A DNA stretch of 64,000 nucleotides from Cytobacillus sp. FSL H8-0458 (lineage in GTDB: Bacteria; Bacillota; Bacilli; Bacillales; Cytobacillaceae), in contig NZ_JBBOBR010000001.1 in assembly GCF_038002165.1 (NCBI RefSeq), forward strand, positions 2,976,001-3,040,000. Reading direction: 5' to 3'. Both the position numbers and the translations under genes were made by a program. Positions 1 to 8,466 of the stretch are shown here, piece after piece. Under the pieces are notes generated by a model. The model ran no database searches. It saw nothing but the letters and a program-made list of their open reading frames with translations, and had not been told where the DNA came from. Each line of letters opens with the position of its first letter. The stretch's first letter is position 1.

Positions 1-1013
1 ATTTTTATGTATTTCATTTTCGGGACTGCAGCCAAGGCAAGCTGCAGGGTTACTGTCTGTGTGAGGGAAAATGGATAAAGCGTCCCGTACCTTTGCCGAG
101 CGTAATTTATAACCGGATTCACTCCCGAATACTCGAAGCAAGTTCAACTTTTCAAACATTTAAAAATAGCATGATAAACTATAACATTCCAATGTTTAAT
201 GACCGTTTTTTATCGAAAAAGGAAGTTCATAACCTCCTCTTTTCTGAGGATCATATGCATCCCTATCTGCCTGATACATCCATTGCAGATGAACAAACCA
301 TCAAGGAAATGCTGGCCAGACACAGACTAATATTCCTTAAGCCCATACACGGCAGCCAGGGACGGAATATTATCAGACTGAGTATACACGGCGAAGAAAT
401 CATGACAGAACTATCGACCGGAAACGGCAGGGAAAATACGCTCACATTCAAAAATTATGACCGTTTTGCACAATGGTTTCAGCAGTACCTAAAGAAAACA
501 ATTTTTCTGGCCCAGCAGGCCATACCTCTGCAAACTTATAAAAACAGGCAGCTTGATTTCCGCGTGCTCTGCCATAAAAACTTTCAGGATATCTGGAGGG
601 CAACTTCTGCAGTGGCAAGGATTTCTGCAGACCAGCAATTTGTTTCCAATATTGCAAGAGGCGGAGAGATTATGAAGCCTCTAAGGATATTCACGATGCA
701 CTCTGATCAGAAAACAGCGGTTCAGCAGCTGTCGTTACTGAAGGAGCTTGCAGTTGAAACAGCAACAATCATCAGCCAGAAATGCGAAGGTCTTGTTGGA
801 GAACTCGGGATTGATATTGGATTGGACACTAACGGAAAACTTTGGATCATTGAAGTAAATTCTAAACCCTCCAAGAACTTCGAAGACAAAGAAAAAAGAG
901 TAAGACCCTCTGCCAAGGCACTGATCGAATATGCTACGGCTTTATCTTTTATACAAAAAGGAGGATTACAGCATGCTTTCATTCGGAATCATGACCTTAA
1001 ACAAACGGAGTGA
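1..1013 (+). CDS. YheC/YheD family ATP-grasp protein (5' end outside window)
   Basis: The frame is open from the first bases of the window (codons from position 3), so the gene begins upstream; the TTG at 93 is internal. Before it the frame reads a Gly-Tyr and Lys-Trp stretch leading into the family hallmark PLPSVIYNRIHSR. The rest is an ATP-grasp fold: an FLKP lysine strand, a glycine-rich loop (HGSQGRNI), the LDFRV strand, and metal/ATP-binding acidic residues near the end (IIEVNSKPS). The family (YheC/YheD, PF14398) includes B. subtilis proteins called endospore coat-associated; substrate unknown. It is first of four consecutive homologues and overlaps the next start by 41 bp. Family assignment is firm, biochemical role unknown. 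Confidence 0.9.
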   Translation, partial: FYVFHFRDCSQGKLQGYCLCEGKWIKRPVPLPSVIYNRIHSRILEASSTFQTFKNSMINYNIPMFNDRFLSKKEVHNLLFSEDHMHPYLPDTSIADEQTIKEMLARHRLIFLKPIHGSQGRNIIRLSIHGEEIMTELSTGNGRENTLTFKNYDRFAQWFQQYLKKTIFLAQQAIPLQTYKNRQLDFRVLCHKNFQDIWRATSAVARISADQQFVSNIARGGEIMKPLRIFTMHSDQKTAVQQLSLLKELAVETATIISQKCEGLVGELGIDIGLDTNGKLWIIEVNSKPSKNFEDKEKRVRPSAKALIEYATALSFIQKGGLQHAFIRNHDLKQTE

Positions 1014-2076
1014 ACAGCCATACTTTATGGAATTGGCCAAAAGAGCCAATAAATATAATCTTAATTGCTTCAGGTTTGTGCCTACAGATATCAATCCTGT
1101 TTCAGAAAGGATTGCAGGTGATTCCTATAACCCTTCTTCAGGAGAATGGGAGCCGGCAGAGTTCCCTGTGCCGGAGATCCTTTATGATCGCTGTTTTTAC
1201 AGAAATGACTCCCACTCAAAACAATGTATATCCATCGTGAATTGGCTGAAGGCAAGAAATGACATCCAGTTCCTTGGCTACGGATTGCCTAATAAGCTTG
1301 AATTATATGAAATTCTCTCCTGCTCAAACATATCACCCTATTTGCTGAAAACTGCACAATTTACCGGAGCTGACAGTTTCATAAACAGCCTCATTCCTGA
1401 TCAGCCCTGCATTCTTAAACCTGCAAGCGGGTCACAGGGACATGGAATCTATTATATTGAGAAAACGGGCAAGGATATTCTTGTTAAAACAGATAAAAGG
1501 AATGCCCTGGTTTCACGCACCTTTGAAACCGAAGAAAAGGCAGCTGGATTGCTGAATAAATTGACCGCAAAACAGCAATACCTTATCCAGCCATATGTGA
1601 ATCTATCAAACAAGAACGGTCAGCCCTTTGATATAAGAATATTGCTTCAAAAAGACAGGAATGGTGCCTGGAAGGAGCTGGGCCGGGGCATTCGCACAGG
1701 CAGAGAAGGAGGCATCGTCTCCAATTTAAGCGCTGGCGGCAGCAATATTTCTTTTGAGGAGTGGATCACTCAATACCCATCTTCATTAAAGAGCTTTCTT
1801 TCCGATGAGCTTTATGACATTATCGATACACTTCCTGCTGCCCTTGAACGAAAGCTTCCCCCGCTATTTGAGATGGGAATCGATATTGGAGTGGAAACTA
1901 ACGGCTCTATTTGGATACTGGATATTAACTCAAAGCCAGGAAGGAAAACCATCCTAAACAGCCAGCCTGAGAAGGAGGAAGAGTTATATACCGCCCCCCT
2001 TCTCTATGCCAAATTCCTGGCAGCCAATAAGGAAATGGAAAGGAGAACGAATCATGAGAAAACAATATCAAATTGA
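973..2076 (+). CDS. yheC: YheC/YheD family ATP-grasp protein (second of four)
   Basis: Start chosen at ATG 973 because AAAGGAGG lies at 957-963 with good spacing; an upstream in-frame start at 931 has no such site. The 367-residue product opens MLSFGIMTLNKR, as B. subtilis YheC does from memory. It has the family signposts: EILYDR, the ILKPASGSQGHGI ATP-binding loop, FDIRIL, and the terminal WILDINSKPG metal-binding strand. It overlaps the preceding stop by 41 bp and the next start by 23 bp, so the four genes are almost certainly one transcript. Probable spore-coat or spore-maturation role by family; substrate unknown. The yheC symbol is an inference from similarity. Confidence 0.9.
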   Translation: MLSFGIMTLNKRSEQPYFMELAKRANKYNLNCFRFVPTDINPVSERIAGDSYNPSSGEWEPAEFPVPEILYDRCFYRNDSHSKQCISIVNWLKARNDIQFLGYGLPNKLELYEILSCSNISPYLLKTAQFTGADSFINSLIPDQPCILKPASGSQGHGIYYIEKTGKDILVKTDKRNALVSRTFETEEKAAGLLNKLTAKQQYLIQPYVNLSNKNGQPFDIRILLQKDRNGAWKELGRGIRTGREGGIVSNLSAGGSNISFEEWITQYPSSLKSFLSDELYDIIDTLPAALERKLPPLFEMGIDIGVETNGSIWILDINSKPGRKTILNSQPEKEEELYTAPLLYAKFLAANKEMERRTNHEKTISN

Positions 2077-3418
2077 AATATCCGATTCCGCCTCCAAAAC
2101 AGTTTATATTCCAAATGAGCTGAACCTTCATACTCATTTGACGAAACTGGCATTTGGCACTCATTCGGCAGATTCTTCTTTCTTACTCCAGAAAACAAAG
2201 AAAAATTCCATCATCATAAGTAAAGATGTGGCCGAAGCAATTCATTTCCCTGATCTCAAGATTCCTCTGCATGCATTTGCCAATAAGGGTACTCTGTACC
2301 TCGGCCCGCTCGTAGGTATCTTCACATCAGGATTCACCTCCTTTCCTTTAAGGCCGGTTGGGGATCGGACCCTGTTTTTTGCCAAACTGCTTTCAGTCAA
2401 AAAAACGGTTGGTGCAATTCCGTTTTTATTTGGTGACCAGCAAATCAACTGGGAAAAAGAAACCATCCTGGGGCTTTTTTATCATGAGGAAGGCTGGGAA
2501 ACCTTTGAAGTCCCTTTTCCGAATGTTGTTTATGATCGGCTTCCCAACCGAAGAAGTGAAAAAAGGAATGAGCTTAAGGAAGTTCGCGGCCGTCTTCAGA
2601 AAGACTATTTAATTCCCTGGTATAATCCTGGTTTCTTTAATAAATTGGATGTTTATGAAAGACTGCAGAACGATGATCATATTAGTCATTACTTGCCGGA
2701 AACCCACCCTTTTTCTTCATTTTCTGTAATTGAAAGAATGCTGGCTAATTATGGCCATGTTTTCCTAAAACCTATTAATGGAAGCCTTGGGCTTGGGATT
2801 CATCAGATTATTTATGATAAAAAGGATGGGTATTATTACTGCCGATATAGAGTGCGGGACGAAAATCGGCTGAGAAGGTTTAACACTTTGGAAAATTTAA
2901 TGCGGAATGTTTTTGCGGGCCGAAGTTTAAGCCGGATGCTGGTTCAGCAGGGAATTCATTTACTCCGCCATGAACAGAGAGCGATTGATTTCAGGGTTCA
3001 TACAAATAAAGATGAGAATGGGGAATGGAAAGTAACCGCTGCAGCCGGAAAAATGGCTGGACCCGGCAGTGTTACAACTCATGTGAAAAGCGGAGGTGAA
3101 ATAAAAATCCTTGAAGAAGTATTTGAATCGGATGCAGAAAAAAAAGAGGCAGTAGCGAAGTTAAGTGAGGCAGCACTTAATATCAGCAAGGCACTGGAAC
3201 GAAACATGGAAGGTATAATCGGTGAAATCGGCTTTGACTTTGGATTGGACCGAAATGGCCATGTGTGGCTGTTTGAAGCAAATTCAAAGCCCGGAAGATC
3301 CATATTCAAACACCCTCAGCTCAGGGAGTTCGACTTTCTTACCCGCAAGCTTTCACTTTCATTCGCCGTTTTCCTTGCCGAGGCATCTATTATGAAGCCT
3401 CAGGAAATAGTGAGATGA
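2054..3418 (+). CDS. yheD: YheC/YheD family ATP-grasp protein (third of four)
   Basis: ATG 2054 follows AAAGGAG and overlaps the previous stop. The 454-residue product has a longer N-terminal portion than its upstream neighbours: about 100 residues precede the AIPFLFGD segment. That length matches B. subtilis YheD, which localises to the spore coat. ATP-grasp landmarks are visible: NVVYDRLPNR, the FLKPINGSLGLGIHQI loop, the AIDFRVH strand and the final WLFEANSKPG strand with Glu and Asn ligands. The next gene starts in an ATGA overlap at its stop. Family call is firm; the yheD equivalence is probable rather than proven. Confidence 0.9.
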   Translation: MRKQYQIEISDSASKTVYIPNELNLHTHLTKLAFGTHSADSSFLLQKTKKNSIIISKDVAEAIHFPDLKIPLHAFANKGTLYLGPLVGIFTSGFTSFPLRPVGDRTLFFAKLLSVKKTVGAIPFLFGDQQINWEKETILGLFYHEEGWETFEVPFPNVVYDRLPNRRSEKRNELKEVRGRLQKDYLIPWYNPGFFNKLDVYERLQNDDHISHYLPETHPFSSFSVIERMLANYGHVFLKPINGSLGLGIHQIIYDKKDGYYYCRYRVRDENRLRRFNTLENLMRNVFAGRSLSRMLVQQGIHLLRHEQRAIDFRVHTNKDENGEWKVTAAAGKMAGPGSVTTHVKSGGEIKILEEVFESDAEKKEAVAKLSEAALNISKALERNMEGIIGEIGFDFGLDRNGHVWLFEANSKPGRSIFKHPQLREFDFLTRKLSLSFAVFLAEASIMKPQEIVR

Positions 3419-4584
3419 AGGTTTATTATGACTGGGCCAGCAGGACCTGGTTCAGCAGCAGCTGCTGTACCCTGGGGAGCAATCACCAGCCTTTAAGCAT
3501 TTATAGCCCGCAGGCGGCACGAGATTCGTTTTCCTTTTCGTTATCCTTGCAGAACGGTAATGCAGGACCGGTGATTGGCATTCTGACCGGAAAAGGAAAG
3601 GATCAGTCCATTGCCGGCAATGGTCCTTTATTTAAGGCCCTTCAGAAAAGCATCCTGCAAAAGAGCGGGGTTTCCTATGTATTTACACCAGAGGACCTGA
3701 AGGATAATTCCGTGAACGGCTATATTTATATTCCAAGGCAGGATAAGTGGATTGAAGCCAGGTGCCCCCTTCCACATCTTGTCTACAACAGGGTGCCATT
3801 CCGCAAACTTGAAAAAACAGAAGATTTTCATAAAGCAAGCCGTTTTTTTAATGAGCACGCTATTCCATTTTTCAATCCGGGCTTTCTCGATAAATTCGGA
3901 GTTTACCAGCTATTGAAAGACCATCCTCCCCTGAAGGATTATATTCCTGAAACCATTCTTGTCACCGGGCCAAAGGCTCTTAAGGATTTTCTCAGCAGGT
4001 ATAATAATATCTATTTAAAGCCTGCAAACGGGTCCAAAGGCAAAGGAATATACCAATTGATCCAGCTGGAAAAAAGCATCTCATTAAACGGTCTGCACGA
4101 TTCATTCAGTTATGCTGATTATGATCATTTCTGGAACCAATGGGACACTCAACTGACGAACAAACCATATTTAGCACAGAAAGCGATCACCCCTGCCAAA
4201 ATAGAAGGCAAGCGATTTGATTTTAGAATCTTAGCCCATTTCAGCGGAGGCAGCTATTCGGTTTCAGGGATTGGCATTAGGCAGTCTCAGGAACAGGACA
4301 TTACAACCCACATACCGAATGGCGGGGTAATGATTCCATATGAAAGTGTCCGCACAAAAGAACATGATGCGTTTATTCATACTGCTGCATCGGAGGCAGG
4401 AAATCTCCTTGAGAAGACGAAAGGTTTTCATGGAGAATACTCAATTGATGCCGGATTAACTGATCAGGGCACTTATGTGATTTATGAAATAAATTCAAAG
4501 CCGATGAGTTTTGATGAAGTCTGGATAGAAGAAAAAAGAATTGAAGAACTGACCCGCTTATTTATTTCATTGTCCGGGTTCTAG
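3415..4584 (+). CDS. YheC/YheD family ATP-grasp protein (fourth of four)
   Basis: Translationally coupled to the previous gene through an ATGA overlap at 3415-3418. The 389-residue protein keeps the family layout: HLVYNRVPFRK, then YLKPANGSKGKGIYQL as the nucleotide-binding loop, KRFDFRIL, and the C-terminal VIYEINSKPMS strand. The N-terminal 90 residues differ clearly from the other three copies and include two adjacent cysteines (SSSCC). A strong bidirectional hairpin terminator follows. Four adjacent, diverged paralogues suggest ligation or modification of related but different substrates during sporulation. That is inference; no substrate is known for the family. Confidence 0.88.
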   Translation: MKVYYDWASRTWFSSSCCTLGSNHQPLSIYSPQAARDSFSFSLSLQNGNAGPVIGILTGKGKDQSIAGNGPLFKALQKSILQKSGVSYVFTPEDLKDNSVNGYIYIPRQDKWIEARCPLPHLVYNRVPFRKLEKTEDFHKASRFFNEHAIPFFNPGFLDKFGVYQLLKDHPPLKDYIPETILVTGPKALKDFLSRYNNIYLKPANGSKGKGIYQLIQLEKSISLNGLHDSFSYADYDHFWNQWDTQLTNKPYLAQKAITPAKIEGKRFDFRILAHFSGGSYSVSGIGIRQSQEQDITTHIPNGGVMIPYESVRTKEHDAFIHTAASEAGNLLEKTKGFHGEYSIDAGLTDQGTYVIYEINSKPMSFDEVWIEEKRIEELTRLFISLSGF

Positions 4585-4593
4585 AATGCTAAT

Positions 4594-4632
4594 AAAAATA
4601 GCCGTACACCCACAGGGTGTACGGCTATTTTT
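4594..4632. terminator. Bidirectional intrinsic terminator
   Basis: A near-perfect hairpin (AATAGCCGTACACCC, short loop, complementary arm) is flanked by an A-run on the left and a T-run on the right. It can end both the ATP-grasp operon on the plus strand and the small minus-strand gene at 4666-4836. Confidence 0.9.
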
Positions 4633-4665
4633 ATGCGATTTTTTCCAAGTGTCCCTGTCAAAGGA

Positions 4666-4836
4666 TTAATAAGTCGTTACAGGGCTTTTCGCTGTCTTAA
4701 CGCTATCCTTTTTAGAGGCACTGCCGGCGAAAGATTTAAACTGGTCTTTAAGCTTTTGGCGTGACTCCGGGTTTCTCATTAAATAAGCTGCTCCAAGGGC
4801 CATGGCTGACATCATAAATTTGTTGTTTCTTTTCAT
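4666..4836 (-). CDS. Small 56-residue membrane-like protein
   Basis: Reading the minus strand from ATG 4836 gives 56 residues beginning MKRNNKFMMSAMALGAAYLM and ending SPVTTY. AGGAGG sits eight bases before the start, an excellent ribosome-binding site. The N-terminal third is hydrophobic, rich in Ala and Met, and followed by a positively charged segment (RNPESRQKLKDQFKSF). It resembles the very short YrzQ-type (DUF3918) proteins of Bacillaceae, but I am not certain of that family. Convergent with the ATP-grasp operon and sharing its terminator. Function unknown. Confidence 0.7.
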   Translation of the reverse strand: MKRNNKFMMSAMALGAAYLMRNPESRQKLKDQFKSFAGSASKKDSVKTAKSPVTTY

Positions 4837-4935
4837 CCTTTTTGCCTCCTTTTAATGTTAAAATGTTTCTACATCTGTTCCATTCCCCTTTTCAGGAACA
4901 TTAAACGGGATATTACAACATCTGGAGGAATCCTA

Positions 4936-5142
4936 ATGCTGACACACTTTCAATTCAAACCTTTATATGAAAACAAACAATTGCCGGGATGGACATTTTC
5001 TTTTTACTTCAAAAAGCAAAAAATTGCCGGCATCTATCATCCTAATGGAAAAATTGAATGGACATCCGGAGATCCTTCCGGCCAGGAGGAAGACCTGAAA
5101 TCCCAGATTCATGAATTGATGTTATTTCATGTATATGAATAA
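4936..5142 (+). CDS. yheE: YheE family protein (DUF5342)
   Basis: ATG 4936 is chosen for the TGGAGGA site just upstream; the frame is open further left but without initiation signals. The 68-residue product (MLTHFQFKPLYENKQLPGW... ending ELMLFHVYE) closely resembles B. subtilis YheE, which sits beside yheC and yheD there too. It is small, soluble and aromatic-rich with no recognisable catalytic motif. The synteny supports a role in the same spore-related process as the ATP-grasp genes upstream, but no function is established. Confidence 0.85.
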   Translation: MLTHFQFKPLYENKQLPGWTFSFYFKKQKIAGIYHPNGKIEWTSGDPSGQEEDLKSQIHELMLFHVYE

Positions 5143-5232
5143 GAAAAAAATTAGAGGATTCATGCATGACGATAAAGCTCTTTTGGAAAAATAATCCCGC
5201 CAGGATATTTTATTTAAAGGAGCGATTTACAC

Positions 5233-5418
5233 ATGAATAAAAAACGCAAGGTTTCAGAGGACGTCCAGTATGAAGGCAGGGACAAAGCTTATATGGATAT
5301 AGACAGAATCATAAACGAGGGTCTTTCCGGAGGTTCGGTCCATGGGCGCGGTGATGATGTTAATATCGAACAAGCCAGGGAACTGCATGAGGAAGAACCT
5401 CCATTCGAGGCAGAGTAA
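5233..5418 (+). CDS. Small acidic hypothetical protein
   Basis: A 61-residue ORF with AAAGGAG ten bases before ATG 5233 and a hairpin terminator right after the stop, both signs of a real gene. The sequence is highly hydrophilic and acidic (ends EEEPPFEAE), with a central segment INEGLSGGSVHGRGDD. There is no membrane segment or signal peptide. I do not recognise the family with confidence; small acidic proteins of this look are common near sporulation genes in Bacillaceae. Confidence 0.65.
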   Translation: MNKKRKVSEDVQYEGRDKAYMDIDRIINEGLSGGSVHGRGDDVNIEQARELHEEEPPFEAE

Positions 5419-5425
5419 AAATAAG

Positions 5426-5450
5426 AGGCACCTGAAGTCAGGTGCCTTAT
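5426..5450 (+). terminator. Hairpin terminator after the 61-residue gene
   Basis: Perfect inverted repeat AGGCACCTG / CAGGTGCCT with a short loop directly after the stop codon. The trailing T-run is weak (TATATAAA), so termination efficiency is uncertain. Confidence 0.65.
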
Positions 5451-5484
5451 ATAAAGATTAAATTGAATTTATTCTGCAGTTAGA

Positions 5485-5611
5485 TAACTGTCTAGCTCCA
5501 GGCGCCATCGGCTCGAGGTCATAAGCCAATCCGGCCAAAAGGTTAAAGAACAACCTTTCAGCCAGCTCGTCTTATGCTTGTCGCCGAAAAGCAGGCGCCT
5601 TCCGCTTTTCT
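5485..5611 (+). repeat. Dispersed repeat family A, copy 1
   Basis: This non-coding block starts TAACTGTCTAGCTCCAG, carries GAGGTCATAAGC and CTCGTCTTATGCTTG in the middle, and ends GGCGCCTTCCGCTTTTC. The same landmarks in the same order occur on the opposite strand at 33747-33932. The ends are imperfect inverted repeats (AGC-N3-AGCGCC-like against GGCGC-N4-GCT), so the transcript could form a long hairpin. It abuts the 3' end of the CstR-like gene. Such elements are common between Bacillaceae genes and have no known coding capacity. Confidence 0.75.
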
Positions 5612-5613
5612 GG

Positions 5614-5874
5614 TCATCTGCTTTTCACAATCATGTTCACTGCTTCCTGGATTGCATCCTCCGCATTTTTGCCTTCATTATTTGCTTCACGGATGCATGT
5701 CTCCAGGTTTTTAGCTACAATATATCCCATTGCTCGGTCAACTGCAGAACGGACAGCAGATAATTGTGTAACAACATCCTTGCAGTGTTTTTCTTCTTCC
5801 ATCATTCGGATCACACCCCGCACCTGGCCTTCCAGCCTTTTCAAGCGGTTTTTCATTTCAGGTGTATATTCCAT
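5614..5874 (-). CDS. CsoR/CstR family metal- or persulfide-sensing repressor
   Basis: An 86-residue all-helical DUF156 repressor. The start is ATG 5874, preceded by AGGAG with eight-base spacing, rather than the GTG three codons upstream. Numbered from this start it has Cys31 and Cys60, with Asn56 where copper-sensing CsoR has its ligand His. That pattern is the one known for CstR, which senses persulfide through the two cysteines. No sulfur gene is adjacent, and no TACCC-N4-GGGTA operator was found upstream. It is a paralogue of the repressor at 46101-46361. Its target is unknown; a different thiol- or metal-responsive regulon elsewhere is possible. Confidence 0.85.
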   Translation of the reverse strand: MEYTPEMKNRLKRLEGQVRGVIRMMEEEKHCKDVVTQLSAVRSAVDRAMGYIVAKNLETCIREANNEGKNAEDAIQEAVNMIVKSR

Positions 5875-6002
5875 GAGTCTCACTCCTCATACTCTCATTT
5901 CCCTTTATAGAAGCATTCACAGATTAAGTTAATTTTTTCAATTAAATTATAACTGCTATAATATAAGAAACACAAAAATTTATCAAACCAAAGGGTAAAG
6001 AT

Positions 6003-6896
6003 ATGTTAAACAAATTACATGACCGGTATCCGGGCTCTCAACTTCAACTTAAAAAACCTGATCTTAGCTTTAATTCTGATATGTACTGGTTTCATCATGA
6101 GGAGTCAGGCCAATGGCTTGGCATTCCAGCTCAAGAGGTGTCTGCAGATAGTCTGATGGTCTTGAAGACTTTGTTTGAATTCCATGACAGTTCCATTCAC
6201 CTTTCCCCTGCTGCCCAAGCCTGGTTTCAATACTTATTTTCAAATGGGAATCATCCGTCATTCGCAAAAGATGTTCCGTACAGGCTGGTTCAATTCAAAA
6301 TGTCTGAGGGCGAATGGATACGTGAGGATATGGAAGCTGCTTTTAGAGGTTTTTTTGAAAAGGACATAACGATTTTATGGAATGGGGAAGCCACAGGGGT
6401 CATCATTGAGGAAGATAACGACTCTCTTGCCGAAGAAGACTTCCTTGCTGTTTCCAATGCTTTAGAAAGTGACTTTTTTGTAAAGACAGCCTTTTACATT
6501 GGCATTCCCAATAGGGCGGGAACTCAATTACACAATCTTTTTAAAGAAGAACAGCTTCTATTCGAGCAAGCCTCCTCTTTGCTTCCGGCTGAAAGAGTGC
6601 TGAATTTTGAAAAGCTTTTTCCTTCTCTTGTCACCGGGAATCTGGATGCAGTTATAAAAAAGAGCCTGCTTTCACGCCTTTCTTTACTGGTAGAAGACCC
6701 TGAACTCCTGCACACCATAAAAGTGTTTTTACAGAACAGCTCTAACGTTTCATTAACTGCGAAAAAGTTGTATATCCACCGGAATACTCTGCAATACAGG
6801 CTTGATAAGTTCACAGAGAAGACCGGTATTCATTTGAAGGACTTTAACAGCGCGCTGACTGTTTATTTAGCCTGTTTGCTGATTGAGCAGGCATGA
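6003..6896 (+). CDS. yxkF: PucR/CdaR-type helix-turn-helix regulator, YxkF-like
   Basis: A 297-residue protein with a poorly conserved N-terminal sensing half and a C-terminal PucR-type HTH. The visible HTH core is TAKKLYIHRNTLQYRLDK, with the preceding helix running LLHTIKVFLQ. This arrangement is typical of PucR/CdaR activators. It stands immediately upstream of msmX, as yxkF does in B. subtilis, which suggests it controls or responds to sugar import, though that has not been shown in the family. An AAAGGGT-like site precedes ATG 6003. Confidence 0.8.
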   Translation: MLNKLHDRYPGSQLQLKKPDLSFNSDMYWFHHEESGQWLGIPAQEVSADSLMVLKTLFEFHDSSIHLSPAAQAWFQYLFSNGNHPSFAKDVPYRLVQFKMSEGEWIREDMEAAFRGFFEKDITILWNGEATGVIIEEDNDSLAEEDFLAVSNALESDFFVKTAFYIGIPNRAGTQLHNLFKEEQLLFEQASSLLPAERVLNFEKLFPSLVTGNLDAVIKKSLLSRLSLLVEDPELLHTIKVFLQNSSNVSLTAKKLYIHRNTLQYRLDKFTEKTGIHLKDFNSALTVYLACLLIEQA

Positions 6897-7011
6897 TTTG
6901 AGCACATTGCATAAAAACGCTTTCAGTTTTTTTGTGCAGTTTGGCCATATGGGAAAACCGCAGTATCCTTTAAACTGTATTTAAGAAAAAGATTATTGGG
7001 AGGTTACCCTG

Positions 7012-8121
7012 ATGGCAGAATTAAAACTCGATAATATTTATAAAATTTATGATAATAAAGTAACAGCTGTAGAAGATTTTAACCTTCATATTAAAGATAA
7101 GGAATTTATTGTTTTTGTCGGTCCTTCCGGCTGCGGTAAATCTACAACTCTCCGTATGATTGCAGGTCTTGAGGAAATTTCAAAAGGCGACTTCTATATC
7201 GATGAGAAGCGTGTCAACGATGTTCCTCCAAAAGATCGTGATATTGCAATGGTTTTCCAAAACTATGCACTTTACCCGCATATGTCCGTGTACGATAACA
7301 TGGCTTTCGGCCTTAAACTTCGAAAGTTTCCAAAAGATGAAATCGACCGACGTGTAAAAGAGGCAGCAAAAATTCTGGGGCTGGAGCCTTATCTTGACCG
7401 CAAGCCAAAAGCACTGTCAGGCGGACAGCGCCAGCGTGTAGCTTTGGGCCGTGCGATTGTCCGTGATGCAAAGGTATTCCTCATGGACGAGCCTTTATCA
7501 AACCTTGATGCAAAGCTTCGTGTTCAAATGCGTGCAGAAATTGCCAAGCTTCACCAGCGTCTTCAAACAACAACTATCTATGTAACACATGACCAGACAG
7601 AGGCAATGACAATGGCTACCCGCCTTGTTGTTATGAAGGATGGGGTGATTCAGCAGGTTGGCGCACCAAAAGAAGTTTACGAAAAGCCCGAAAACGTTTT
7701 TGTAGGCGGATTTATCGGCTCACCTGCCATGAACTTCTTTAACGGAACGCTTGAAGACGGCAAATTTATTATTGGCAAAACTCAGATTGCAGTCCCTGAA
7801 GGTAAAATGAAGGTTCTTCGTGAACAGGGATATTCAGGCAAAAACATTATCCTGGGCATTCGACCGGAAGATATTCACGATGAGCCGGTATTTATTGATG
7901 CATCTGCCGGTTCAAAAATCAATACCCGCATTGACGTTTCCGAACTGACTGGTGCTGAAACAATGATTTACTCAAGCATCGAAGGCCAGGATTTCGTTGC
8001 ACGCGTGGATTCCCGCACAGATATTAAGCCGGGCCAAAACCTTGAGCTTGCTTTCGATATGAACAAAGCTCACTTCTTTGATGCAGACCATGAAAGAAGA
8101 ATCCGTTCTGAAAAAGAATAA
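7012..8121 (+). CDS. msmX: Shared sugar ABC importer ATPase MsmX/UgpC
   Basis: A 369-residue CUT1-type ATPase. The Walker A loop GPSGCGKST is at about residues 37-45, the signature LSGGQRQR near 135, Walker B VFLMDEP near 155 and a D-loop/H-loop (VTHDQTEAM) near 190. A C-terminal TOBE-like regulatory domain follows from about 235. MsmX in B. subtilis energises several sugar importers whose permeases are encoded elsewhere, and the lack of permease genes here fits such a lone ATPase. GGGAGG precedes ATG 7012, and a strong hairpin with a T-run follows the stop. Confidence 0.95.
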   Translation: MAELKLDNIYKIYDNKVTAVEDFNLHIKDKEFIVFVGPSGCGKSTTLRMIAGLEEISKGDFYIDEKRVNDVPPKDRDIAMVFQNYALYPHMSVYDNMAFGLKLRKFPKDEIDRRVKEAAKILGLEPYLDRKPKALSGGQRQRVALGRAIVRDAKVFLMDEPLSNLDAKLRVQMRAEIAKLHQRLQTTTIYVTHDQTEAMTMATRLVVMKDGVIQQVGAPKEVYEKPENVFVGGFIGSPAMNFFNGTLEDGKFIIGKTQIAVPEGKMKVLREQGYSGKNIILGIRPEDIHDEPVFIDASAGSKINTRIDVSELTGAETMIYSSIEGQDFVARVDSRTDIKPGQNLELAFDMNKAHFFDADHERRIRSEKE

Positions 8122-8127
8122 CATTTA

Positions 8128-8156
8128 AGCCCCGTCAAAGCTGACGGGGTCTTTTT
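8128..8156 (+). terminator. msmX terminator
   Basis: GCCCCGTCA / TGACGGGG hairpin with a four-base loop followed by CTTTTT, seven bases after the msmX stop. Confidence 0.9.
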
Positions 8157-8223
8157 AATACGGTCTGCCTGCAGTGCCTTTTCTCCCGCTGTCACAAGGT
8201 GCTGCCGCTTTTCTATAATCATT

Positions 8224-8466
8224 TTACTCTTTGATAAACATTACCGAATCATGGCCGCATGATGGACACTTCAGCAAATGGGGACATTCCTCCTGCTGAT
8301 AATCCCGGGGATAGCCATCTTCCATTTTCATCTGGTCAATTGGCATATAAGCACTATAATCATCGTAAAAGTCCATTACTCTTCCACTGTCCTCCATCCT
8401 GCTTCCGCAGGAGCTGCAGGCTGCTTCGAGTTTCTCAAAGCCGTTGCAGACTGGGCAAATAGCCAT
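8224..8466 (-). CDS. Small zinc-ribbon protein
   Basis: An 80-residue protein with paired cysteines spaced like two zinc knuckles: Cys4/Cys7, Cys17/Cys20, and a C-terminal CPHLLKCPSC (Cys61, Cys67, Cys70). AGAGGA precedes ATG 8466. The middle is acidic and tyrosine-rich. It looks like a rubredoxin- or ribbon-type zinc-binding protein of unknown role; I do not recognise a named family. It is a single gene, convergent with msmX. Confidence 0.75.
   Translation of the reverse strand: MAICPVCNGFEKLEAACSSCGSRMEDSGRVMDFYDDYSAYMPIDQMKMEDGYPRDYQQEECPHLLKCPSCGHDSVMFIKE

Noticed and set aside
93-1013. TTG 93 as the start of the first ATP-grasp gene
   Set aside because: The frame is open and family-like all the way to the window edge, so the gene begins outside the window.
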